Origin: Propionibacteriaceae bacterium
GTDB lineage: Bacteria > Actinomycetota > Actinomycetes > Propionibacteriales > Propionibacteriaceae
Direction: 5' to 3'
Assembly (NCBI GenBank): GCA_003451975.1
Contig: DMIX01000240.1
Span: 1-8,271 of the forward strand
Length of the DNA stretch: 8,271 nt
This document shows positions 1-6,375 of the stretch, piece after piece. The notes beneath the pieces are model-generated. The model ran no database searches and was not told the DNA's origin. It saw nothing but the letters and a program-made list of their open reading frames with translations. How positions within the stretch are numbered: position 1 is the stretch's first letter; every line of letters begins with the position of its first letter. A program made the translations under genes and the position numbers.

Positions 1-1
1 G

Positions 2-3000
2 CTGCTCACGGTGCAGTCGGTGACACCTGCGCAGCCTGGGCAGATCACGGCTCAGGTGATCTCGGGACGCTGGGTGCGGATCTTGCCGAAGTCGGCGGAG
101 GTGTCCCCGAATCCGCAGGTCTTGCACTACACGATCACCAACGGTTCGCAGACCGCCAGTGGTGACGTGTTGGTCACCCAGCTTCCGGAACTGAAGGACG
201 ACGTGGTGTTGGCCAACAACGACACGGCCACGGTCCGAGTGGGGGATTCCACCCTGATCGACGTCCTGAGCAACGACCGTTCGGTGTCGGGGCAGCGCCT
301 CAGCCTGGTCACCGACGGCTTGAATGCCGCAGCCGACGGCCAGTTGCCGGTGGTCGACCCGGCGCTGCCAGCCGATGCTGACCAAGGCGATGTCGGCGCG
401 GCCTATGTGCACGGCAGCCAGGTACGGTATGTGGCACCGGCGACGACCGAGGGCAGCAGACAGGTCATCATCGCTTACACCGCTCAGACTCCGGACGGCC
501 AGTCCGCGCAGAGTCAGGTCTTGGTGATGATCCGGCCCGAACCCACCGCCGACGATCCTGATCGTGCGCCGAGTGCGGCCAGTGTCGAAACCCGGGTGGT
601 GGCCGGTTCACGTATCAAGATCCCCATCCCCACCTCGGGGCAGGACCCGGACGGCGACACCGTCACCGTGATTGGGCTCAACTCGTCGCCATCGCTGGGT
701 CGGGTGTTGGGCAACAGCCCCAACAGCATCACCTATGAGGCCTATCCGGCCGAAGGCATGGTCGGTACCGACAGCTTCGAATACGTGGTTTCCGACAAGT
801 ACGGGCGCACTGGGGTGGGCACAGTTCAGATCGCGGTGTCCGATCCCGGACAGACCCAGGCGCCGGTAGCCATCGATGACCATTTCACAGCGGCCCCAGG
901 GGTCAAGGTGCACGCGAATGTGCTGGTCAATGATTACATCGCACGCGATGACCAGGTGAGTCTCGCGGCACTGTCCCGAGTGAACTCTCCGGTGCCGGAT
1001 TCGGTGTCGGCCGAGACTGAGGTGGGTCCGATCAGCGCCACCGCGCCGGGGATCAAGGCTCAGCCGGTGGTGTTCAACTATGCGCTGGTCGGTAATGGCG
1101 GTACCGGTCCGGCGGCGACGGTGACGATCACTTCCAAGGAGGGCTTCAACAATCCGCCGATTGCCGTCGACCACAATGCCGAGGTGGGCGGGGACAAGGC
1201 CACCGCGTCGCTGTTGACCGACGCGTGGGATGTCGAGGACGGCACCGACCAACTCACCGTCGAGGTGCTGGCCAGTATCGAAGGGCTCACCCTGGTCGGT
1301 GATGAGCTCACGGTGCCTTTGGCCGAGCGTGCACAGGTGATTCCGTATCGGATCACCGATTCCGGCGGTGCGGTGACTGCCGCCGTGGTCTTTGTTCCGG
1401 CGGCTGGCGAGGTCGGCCCGCAACTGAAGCCGAATGCCAGTATCACGATCGACTCCAACACCACTGCCAGCTTCGCCATCGCCGACTATGTGGAATCGCC
1501 GCGCACCAAGATCGTGCGTATCTCCAGCGGGGACATCGCCACCGCGCCGGTCGACGACCTGGCGGGCACAGTAGACGATGCTCAGCGGTTCACACTGACC
1601 AGCCGCAACGGCTATGTCGGGCCGGCGTCGGTGACGGTGGAGGTGATGGATGCGGACTCGTTGACCGCCGATGGCGTGCTCAGTTCCGTCGTCTCCATCC
1701 CGGTGCAGGTGGGGGCACCAACACCGGTGCTGCGGTGTCCTGAGGATCCGCAGACGGTGGTGCAAGGCGGCGAGATCAAGCGCCTGCACATCGCCAGCCT
1801 GTGCCATGTGTGGACGCCCAGTTCGATCGATGTGAGCTCGCTGACCTATACCGCTGACTGGGCGAGCCCCATAAATGGGGTCAGCGCCACGCCCGATCGT
1901 GATGTGGTCGCCCTGCAGGCTTCCGGGTCTGCTCCCGACAACGGCGAGGGTGTGATCCGCATCGGAATCGCTGGAACTGCCGCCACTGTCGCGGAACTGC
2001 CGGTGACCGTGGTCCCGGCCGAGCCGCCACAGCTGCGGTCGGTGAATCTGCGAGACATCATGGCCGGCACTGCGGTGAATGTTCCCCTGTTGGTGACCTC
2101 GCCATTGCTGGATGCTCAGACTGCGGTGGTGAACGTCCGACAGGTCTCCGGCGGAACCGCGAGTGTGACCGCGAACGGTGGTGCGGTGTCGATCACTCCG
2201 AGCGAGACCACGAGCGGCACCCTGGTGTTCGAGGTGACCGCCACCGATCTGGGTCCTGATCCGCAGCGCGAGAGCCGTTGGGTTACCGGCACGGTGACGT
2301 TGCAGGTGTATTCGGTGCCGGATACCCCCTCTGTACCGCAGGGCGGGTCCACGATTCAGTCTCATGCGGCGTCGCTGACCTGGGCAGCAGGAAATGCCAA
2401 TGGGGCAGCGATCGACTCCTATGAAGTCAAGATCGCTTCCGGTTCCGGAGCGGGCCGGACCATGACCTACCGTTCCACGTCCGCTCAGGTCACCGGCCTG
2501 GACAACGGTGTGGCCGTTCGTTTCGTCGTGCGCGCCCACAACAAGGCCGGATGGTCGCAGTGGAGTGGGCGATCGGGCCCGATCACACCTGACACTGCGC
2601 CCGGGGCGCCTGCGTGGGTGAAGGTGAGTGATCCGCAAGATCATTCGGTGCTGGTGAGTTGGGGTGCGATCGCCAACGACGGTTCACCGATCAAAGTCAT
2701 CCATGTCCGCGTGGCTGGGGTGGATCGCCCTGTCGCAGCCGGACGCAGCAGTGTGCGGGTGCCCACACCGACGAACAACGATCCCTACTCCTTCAGTGTG
2801 TTTGGTGAAAACAACTACGGCTTCGGGCCGTCGGTGACCGCGTCCGGCCAATCTTCGGGCAAGCCGGCAGGATTGTCGGTGGCCGCGCCGCAGCCCGGCA
2901 CCCCGGTGGGCGCCTCGACTCAGGTGAGGGTCGCCTGGACATTGGCATCACCAGAAGGCCCGCGTCCGGTGAGCTATCTGGTGGTCCGAAACAACCTCAC

Positions 3001-4003
3001 TGACGGCGGAACCAAGGCCATCTGCAGTGTCGTCAGCGTCCAGACCTGCACCGATGACACGGTGGCCTTTGACGGTGACAATTACACCTACAGCGTGACG
3101 GCGACCAATGCCACCGGTGGGGCGGCGCACTCCACCACCGCGACCTCGCCGAGGCTCGCGGCGGTGGGTACTCCGGACAACTGGAGTGCGTGGCAGGCGA
3201 CCGCTACCGGTGCCGACGGCCAGATCGCCCTGACCTACACCGTGCCACCCTCGCGAGGTGCCGATTCCGTTCTGACCCTGCTGCGCGACGGGTCGGCGTA
3301 CAAGACCCTCAGCAGTCCGGGGCCCAAGGGCGGTGCCCGCAGCTACACCGTCACCGGACAGCCCGACGGTACCGATCACGCCTTCTCGGTGAGGGTCTGC
3401 AACGAGGCCAATCGCTGCTCGGTGTCGTCGAGTCATCGAACGTCATCGTTCGGTCCATTGGCCAAGCCCAAGATCACCTCCGCGACAGTCTCGGGCACCA
3501 AGATCAGCGCCAAAGCGAGTGCCAACGGCAACGGCCGTAAGGCGACTCTGACGCTGTCCATCGGCGGGAGAGTCGTCGATACCGCCAGCGGCACCGGACC
3601 CATCACGGTCGCTGGCAGTCGTAGTGGGTTGAGCTATTCCACGACGTACACCATCAAAGCCACTCTCACCACCAGCAGCACCACCCCGAGTCGCGCAAAT
3701 CCCGACCCAGTGATTGTCAAGCGAACGACCGGCGCGAGGCCGCTGCCGCCAAGCGTGCAGATTTCGCTGGGTGCCGTCCAATGGTGTGGCGGCGATGCCC
3801 AGTCCGACTGTCGATATGTGTATCTGACGACCAAGAACTTCACCTCGTCGTACACCTGCACCTATACGGACAACTATGCGCAGCCGTACTCGCGCAGCTT
3901 CAGCCGCAATGTCACGGGCTATCGATTCACGACGATTCTTCCGGACACCTACACGGTTCGCATCACTTGTGGAGGAGTGAGGTCCAATGAGCTCGAGTGG
4001 TAG
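2..4003 (+). CDS. Giant Ig-like/fibronectin type III surface protein (C-terminal part, 5' partial)
   Basis: The frame is open from base 2 to the TAG at 4001-4003. The first in-window start, a GTG at 11, has no convincing ribosome binding site and lies inside domain-like sequence, so the true start is upstream. About seven beta-sandwich modules of the bacterial Ig/cadherin-like type come first (to about 2330), then about five Fn3-like modules (2321-3756) and a Cys-containing end domain. Typical signatures are an NDxATVxxG...VLSND stretch (218-277), a DPDGD acidic motif (644-658) and a GTDSFEYVVSD strand (764-796). There is no LPXTG signal and no C-terminal membrane helix, so anchoring must be at the unseen N-terminus. 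The ten cysteines fall in local pairs, which fits an exported, oxidised protein. By analogy with the FN3 protein of the bifidobacterial PFNA cluster, a role in adhesion or extracellular sensing is likely. The ligand is unknown. The domain class is solid; the function is inferred. Confidence 0.9.
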   Translation: MLTVQSVTPAQPGQITAQVISGRWVRILPKSAEVSPNPQVLHYTITNGSQTASGDVLVTQLPELKDDVVLANNDTATVRVGDSTLIDVLSNDRSVSGQRLSLVTDGLNAAADGQLPVVDPALPADADQGDVGAAYVHGSQVRYVAPATTEGSRQVIIAYTAQTPDGQSAQSQVLVMIRPEPTADDPDRAPSAASVETRVVAGSRIKIPIPTSGQDPDGDTVTVIGLNSSPSLGRVLGNSPNSITYEAYPAEGMVGTDSFEYVVSDKYGRTGVGTVQIAVSDPGQTQAPVAIDDHFTAAPGVKVHANVLVNDYIARDDQVSLAALSRVNSPVPDSVSAETEVGPISATAPGIKAQPVVFNYALVGNGGTGPAATVTITSKEGFNNPPIAVDHNAEVGGDKATASLLTDAWDVEDGTDQLTVEVLASIEGLTLVGDELTVPLAERAQVIPYRITDSGGAVTAAVVFVPAAGEVGPQLKPNASITIDSNTTASFAIADYVESPRTKIVRISSGDIATAPVDDLAGTVDDAQRFTLTSRNGYVGPASVTVEVMDADSLTADGVLSSVVSIPVQVGAPTPVLRCPEDPQTVVQGGEIKRLHIASLCHVWTPSSIDVSSLTYTADWASPINGVSATPDRDVVALQASGSAPDNGEGVIRIGIAGTAATVAELPVTVVPAEPPQLRSVNLRDIMAGTAVNVPLLVTSPLLDAQTAVVNVRQVSGGTASVTANGGAVSITPSETTSGTLVFEVTATDLGPDPQRESRWVTGTVTLQVYSVPDTPSVPQGGSTIQSHAASLTWAAGNANGAAIDSYEVKIASGSGAGRTMTYRSTSAQVTGLDNGVAVRFVVRAHNKAGWSQWSGRSGPITPDTAPGAPAWVKVSDPQDHSVLVSWGAIANDGSPIKVIHVRVAGVDRPVAAGRSSVRVPTPTNNDPYSFSVFGENNYGFGPSVTASGQSSGKPAGLSVAAPQPGTPVGASTQVRVAWTLASPEGPRPVSYLVVRNNLTDGGTKAICSVVSVQTCTDDTVAFDGDNYTYSVTATNATGGAAHSTTATSPRLAAVGTPDNWSAWQATATGADGQIALTYTVPPSRGADSVLTLLRDGSAYKTLSSPGPKGGARSYTVTGQPDGTDHAFSVRVCNEANRCSVSSSHRTSSFGPLAKPKITSATVSGTKISAKASANGNGRKATLTLSIGGRVVDTASGTGPITVAGSRSGLSYSTTYTIKATLTTSSTTPSRANPDPVIVKRTTGARPLPPSVQISLGAVQWCGGDAQSDCRYVYLTTKNFTSSYTCTYTDNYAQPYSRSFSRNVTGYRFTTILPDTYTVRITCGGVRSNELEW
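180..2330 (+). repeat. Array of about seven diverged Ig/cadherin-like modules
   Basis: The protein segment splits into units of roughly 80-105 residues at about 180-560, 590-840, 860-1140, 1148-1405, 1416-1715, 1716-2020 and 2021-2330. The first four carry signatures of Big_9/cadherin-like bacterial repeats: NDxATV openings, PPIAVD and APVAIDD linkers, and D-rich DPDGD or DVEDG turns that in related domains can bind calcium. The last three are weaker and are assigned by their alternating beta-strand pattern and spacing. The units are diverged at both protein and DNA level, so this is an old array and not a recent tandem duplication. Boundaries are approximate. Confidence 0.65.
2321..3756 (+). 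repeat. Array of about five fibronectin type III-like modules
   Basis: Five units of about 90-100 residues start near 2321, 2601, 2876, 3176 and 3469. The first two are clear Fn3: an early W in strand B (LTWAAG, VSWGAI), a Tyr/Ser strand C (SYEVKI), and the Y/F-x-V-x-A/G-x-N strand F (RFVVRAHN, SFSVFGEN). Unit three keeps YTYSVTATN and unit four FSVRVCNEA. Unit five is the most diverged and is placed by size and by its TYTIKATL strand. A WSQWS motif lies at the end of the first unit (2552-2566). Fn3 modules in bacterial surface proteins usually act as spacers or binding modules. Confidence 0.75.
2552..2566 (+). other. WSQWS motif in the first Fn3 module
   Basis: Codons 2552-2566 encode Trp-Ser-Gln-Trp-Ser at the end of an Fn3 unit, after HNKAG. 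WSxWS is the hallmark of the membrane-proximal Fn3 domain of class I cytokine receptors. A partial copy, WSAWQ, lies at 3182-3196 near the start of the fourth Fn3 unit. Bacterial Fn3 domains often have aromatic residues here, so the match may be structural and not functional. Confidence 0.6.
3757..4000 (+). other. C-terminal four-cysteine domain of the giant surface protein
   Basis: The last ~81 residues do not read as another Fn3 unit. They hold four cysteines (codons at 3785, 3809, 3857 and 3968), many Tyr and Thr residues, and short alternating strands (YVYLTTKNF, YTCTYTDNY, TYTVRITCGG), and end at SNELEW. A likely pairing is first with second (eight residues apart) and third with fourth (37 apart). 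It sits at the free tip if the protein is anchored by its N-terminus, so it is a candidate ligand-binding or capping domain. No named family was recognised. Confidence 0.5.
3971..3977 (+). promoter_or_regulatory. Strong Shine-Dalgarno inside the 3' end of the giant gene
   Basis: GGAGGAG lies nine bases before the ATG at 3987 and is followed by a further purine run. It is the best Shine-Dalgarno-like sequence in the window. It lies within the last codons of the giant gene (Gly-Gly-Val), so part of its conservation could be due to coding. If used, it would load ribosomes onto the 18-codon ORF that ends at the start of the ATPase gene. Confidence 0.5.
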
Positions 4004-4043
4004 CAACCATGTCGATCGATACAGCGATAAGGAATTGGGATGA
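3987..4043 (+). CDS. Possible 18-residue coupling peptide (small ORF)
   Basis: The ATG at 3987 opens MSSSGSNHVDRYSDKELG and closes with TGA at 4041-4043. It overlaps the last codons of the giant gene in another frame. Its stop overlaps the ATPase start as ATGA (4040-4043), the classic arrangement for termination-reinitiation coupling. The GGAGGAG at 3971-3977 gives it a better ribosome binding site than the ATPase has. The peptide is hydrophilic, with no signal peptide and no known family. A role as a translational bridge that keeps ATPase output tied to the upstream message is inference. The alternative is that a chance ATG fell downstream of a purine-rich coding stretch. Confidence 0.4.
   Translation: MSSSGSNHVDRYSDKELG
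4029..4033 (+). promoter_or_regulatory. Ribosome binding site of the MoxR ATPase gene
   Basis: AAGGA sits six bases before the ATG at 4040 in the 36-nt gap after the giant gene. It supports this start over the GTG/ATG codons at 3997 and 4009, which are in a different frame. No promoter or hairpin terminator is visible in the gap. Confidence 0.7.
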
Positions 4044-5008
4044 CAATCACCGAAGAACAAGCTCGCTGGTTCAACCAGACTTTCGAGCAAATCGTGTCCA
4101 ACGTGGAGATCGCCATCCGCGGCAAGCGGGATGTGATCCGACTGGCTATCACCTGCATGCTGTCCGAGGGGCACCTGCTGCTGGAGGACAATCCGGGTAC
4201 CGGCAAGACTCAGTTGGCCAAAGCGATGGCCAACAGTGTGCAGGGCAGCCACTCCCGCATTCAGTTCACTCCCGACCTGTTGCCCTCCGATGTCACCGGC
4301 GTCACGGTCTTCGACCAGGAGAAGCGCACCTTCGAGTTCCACAAGGGGCCGATCTTCGCCACCGTGGTGCTGGCTGACGAGATCAACCGGGCCAGCCCCA
4401 AGACGCAATCCGCGCTGCTGGAGATCATGGAGGAGGGCCGGGCCACCATCGACGGCGTGGGCCATCCGGTCGGAGTTCCCTTCATGGTGATCGCCACCCA
4501 GAACCCCATCGAGCAGGCTGGTACTTATCGGCTGCCCGAAGCCCAACTGGACCGCTTCTTGATGAAGACCTCGATCGGCTATCCCGATCACGAGGTGGCC
4601 ATCGAACTCATGATGCAGGCCGCCAACCGCGACCGGTCCGCAACGGTGTCGCCGGTCATCGTGGCCAGCGCGGTGCAGCAGATGGCCACCTTCGCCAACG
4701 ATGTTCATGTCGAGCCCTCGATCGCGGCCTATGTCTCGCAGTTGGCCACGGAGTCCCGGCGTCATGCCAACGTCAAGCTCGGCCTGTCGATGCGTGGTGC
4801 GCTGGCCTACATCCGAGCGGCCAAGACTTGGGCGATCAGTAAGGGCCGCAATCATGTGCTGCCCGACGACATCAAGGATCTCGCGGTGCCGATCATGAGT
4901 CACCGCTTGTTGCTGAGCGCGGAGGCTCAGTTCTCTGGTGTCACCGTGGAACGTGTCATCGACGAACTGCTCAATTCTGTTGCCGCGCCGATCGAGCGGA
5001 GCCTCTGA
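4040..5008 (+). CDS. moxR: MoxR-family AAA+ ATPase
   Basis: The 322-residue product has the normal length for MoxR AAA+ ATPases. Walker A is NPGTGKT (residues 51-57) in an LLLEDNPGTGKT context. Walker B is VLADEIN (110-116) with the catalytic D113-E114, followed by the RASPKTQSALLEIMEE helix. Sensor 1 is IATQNP (151-156). LPEAQLDRF (165-173) supplies the arginine-finger region, and SMRGAL (250-255) the sensor 2 arginine R252. All ATPase residues are intact. MoxR proteins are cytosolic hexameric ATPases thought to act as chaperones or remodelling factors for a partner with a VWA-like domain (as in RavA/ViaA and NorQ/NorD). Here the partner would be the DUF58 protein encoded five bases downstream. 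The start at 4040 has a good ribosome binding site and gives an N-terminus typical of actinobacterial homologues. The substrate is unknown; the neighbouring extracellular proteins or their assembly are the obvious candidates. Confidence 0.96.
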   Translation: MTITEEQARWFNQTFEQIVSNVEIAIRGKRDVIRLAITCMLSEGHLLLEDNPGTGKTQLAKAMANSVQGSHSRIQFTPDLLPSDVTGVTVFDQEKRTFEFHKGPIFATVVLADEINRASPKTQSALLEIMEEGRATIDGVGHPVGVPFMVIATQNPIEQAGTYRLPEAQLDRFLMKTSIGYPDHEVAIELMMQAANRDRSATVSPVIVASAVQQMATFANDVHVEPSIAAYVSQLATESRRHANVKLGLSMRGALAYIRAAKTWAISKGRNHVLPDDIKDLAVPIMSHRLLLSAEAQFSGVTVERVIDELLNSVAAPIERSL

Positions 5009-5013
5009 GACCT

Positions 5014-6375
5014 ATGCAGACTGAAGTCAGGCCTCGCCAAGCCACTCCCGCGCCGGGGGTGGTCGAGGCCCTGCCGCCGAAGCGACCCGGGCAGTGGATC
5101 GCCGCCGTGCGTGCCGCATTGGTCCGCTGGTCGGCGCCGCTTCGCGAGCTGGCCAAGCGCCTCGGCCCGGTCGGTGACGAACTACGCCCGGGGCTGAGGG
5201 TCGCGGGTCAATGGCTGGGCACGATCTCCGGTTTAGGCTGGACGCTGCTCGGCGCGGCTGTGGCATTCACCTATCTGGGAGCACGCTTCGGTTGGCGGGA
5301 GTTGAGCTACACCGCCGCAGTGCTCTTCGTGATCGTGCTGGGCTCAGTGCTGTTCGCGATCGGTCGAACCCGCCTCACGGTGGAGTTCGATGTCGCGCCG
5401 CAGCGCATCGTGGTCGGAGAAGCCGCCGCGGTCCGCTTCTCGGTCCGCAACGAGGCTGCCGTCCCGCTGCTGCCGCTCGGGCTGGAATTCGCCGTGGGGA
5501 GCTCGCAGGCCGCCTTCACCCTGCCGCCTCTGGCTCCGGGCGGGGCGTTCGAGGACGTGGCTGTCGTACCAGGCACCCGGCGCAGCGTGGTGCCGATCGG
5601 ACCGGTCACCACGCAGCGGGGAGACCCCTTCGGGGTCGTGCGGCGAGAGGTCACCTGGACCGATGCCATCGAACTGTTCGTGCATCCGGCCACGGTGCCG
5701 CTGGAGCCGCTGGGTGCCGGGCTGCTGCGGGATTTGGAAGGCCGCACCACCCAGGACATCTCGATGAGCGACCTGGCCTTCCACACCTTGCGGGACTACG
5801 TTCCCGGGGATGATCGCCGCTACATCCACTGGCGCAGCACCGCGAAGTTCAGCGGTCTGGGCGAGGGTGAGCGGTTCCTGGTGCGCCAATTCCTGGACAC
5901 TCGGCGTTCGCACATCGCCGTGGTCACCGATGTTTCAGCCGACTCCTACCGCACTGCGGAGGAGTTCGAAACCGCCATCTCGGTGGCGGCTTCCATCGCC
6001 GTTCGGGCCCTGACCGACGAGATGGACCTCACCGTGATCTGCGGCGAGCATGCGGCCGTTCAGCCGGCGATCTTCCAGGCGCTGGACACCTTTTCACGTG
6101 CCGAACTGTCCGATTGGCGGCTCGCCCCGGCCACTGGTCGGCTGAACCACTTGGCTCCCGATGCTTCGGTGGTGGTGCTGGTGACCGGGCCCAACTGCGG
6201 CTTCACGCAGTTCCAGCAGGCCCGGGCCTATCTGCCCCGAGAGGTGGCGACGCTGGCGATCAGCGTGACGGAAGGTGGCCGGATCTCGCTGCGAGAGGGG
6301 TTCGGGTTGAGCATGGTCACCATTCCGGGATTGTCCGATCTGCCCGCCGTACTGGCAGGGGGGCAACTGGTATGA
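5014..6375 (+). CDS. DUF58 membrane protein with VWA-like cytosolic domain
   Basis: The 453-residue product starts five bases after the ATPase stop. Its Shine-Dalgarno is weak and distant (CGGAG, 4997-5001), so translation probably depends on coupling. An unusually long basic N-terminal stretch (about 1-66) precedes two membrane helices (about 70-90 and 98-117). R118 and R120 after the second helix place the rest of the chain in the cytosol. A beta-rich middle part (120-225) leads to the DUF58 signature RDYVPGDDRRYIHWRSTAK (260-278). A VWA-like fold follows, with a first strand IAVVTDVSAD (301-310). The metal site there reads D-x-S-x-D instead of D-x-S-x-S, so metal binding is uncertain. DUF58 proteins are typically encoded next to MoxR ATPases and transglutaminase-like membrane proteins, exactly as here. 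The molecular role is not established; acting as membrane-bound partner of the ATPase is the most likely. Confidence 0.93.
   Translation: MQTEVRPRQATPAPGVVEALPPKRPGQWIAAVRAALVRWSAPLRELAKRLGPVGDELRPGLRVAGQWLGTISGLGWTLLGAAVAFTYLGARFGWRELSYTAAVLFVIVLGSVLFAIGRTRLTVEFDVAPQRIVVGEAAAVRFSVRNEAAVPLLPLGLEFAVGSSQAAFTLPPLAPGGAFEDVAVVPGTRRSVVPIGPVTTQRGDPFGVVRREVTWTDAIELFVHPATVPLEPLGAGLLRDLEGRTTQDISMSDLAFHTLRDYVPGDDRRYIHWRSTAKFSGLGEGERFLVRQFLDTRRSHIAVVTDVSADSYRTAEEFETAISVAASIAVRALTDEMDLTVICGEHAAVQPAIFQALDTFSRAELSDWRLAPATGRLNHLAPDASVVVLVTGPNCGFTQFQQARAYLPREVATLAISVTEGGRISLREGFGLSMVTIPGLSDLPAVLAGGQLV
6357..6363 (+). promoter_or_regulatory. Ribosome binding site of the transglutaminase-like gene
   Basis: AGGGGGG ends eight bases before the ATG at 6372, inside the last codons of the DUF58 gene. 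With the ATGA overlap (6372-6375) it supports this start over the in-frame ATG at 6438, which has no comparable site. Confidence 0.6.

Noticed and set aside
11..13. GTG at 11 as the true start of the giant gene
   Set aside because: The frame is open upstream to base 2, no Shine-Dalgarno can be seen, and there is no signal peptide or anchor after it.
1867..1880. Perfect hairpin CCCCAT-AA-ATGGGG
   Set aside because: Short, inside a coding region, with no T-run after it. Not a credible terminator or operator.
608..2644. 678-codon open frame on the minus strand
   Set aside because: It lies wholly opposite the giant gene. Its translation is dominated by His, Arg, Gly and Asp with no domain pattern, as expected for the complement of G+C-rich codons.
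3437..3452. Inverted repeat CGAACG-TCAT-CGTTCG
   Set aside because: Six-base stem in the coding region with no T-run. Expected by chance in DNA of this composition.
4004..4039. Terminator or promoter in the 36-nt gap
   Set aside because: No stem followed by T residues and no convincing -10/-35 pair. Only the AAGGA ribosome binding site is visible.
3997..4377. 126-codon + frame starting at the GTG at 3997 (ATG at 4009)
   Set aside because: It overlaps the MoxR coding region out of frame, has no ribosome binding site at the right distance, and its product is low-complexity shadow sequence.
3443..4903. 486-codon open frame on the minus strand across the giant gene/ATPase junction
   Set aside because: Same shadow composition (His/Arg/Gly/Asp-rich). 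It is opposite a clear MoxR gene with intact motifs and has no recognisable domain.
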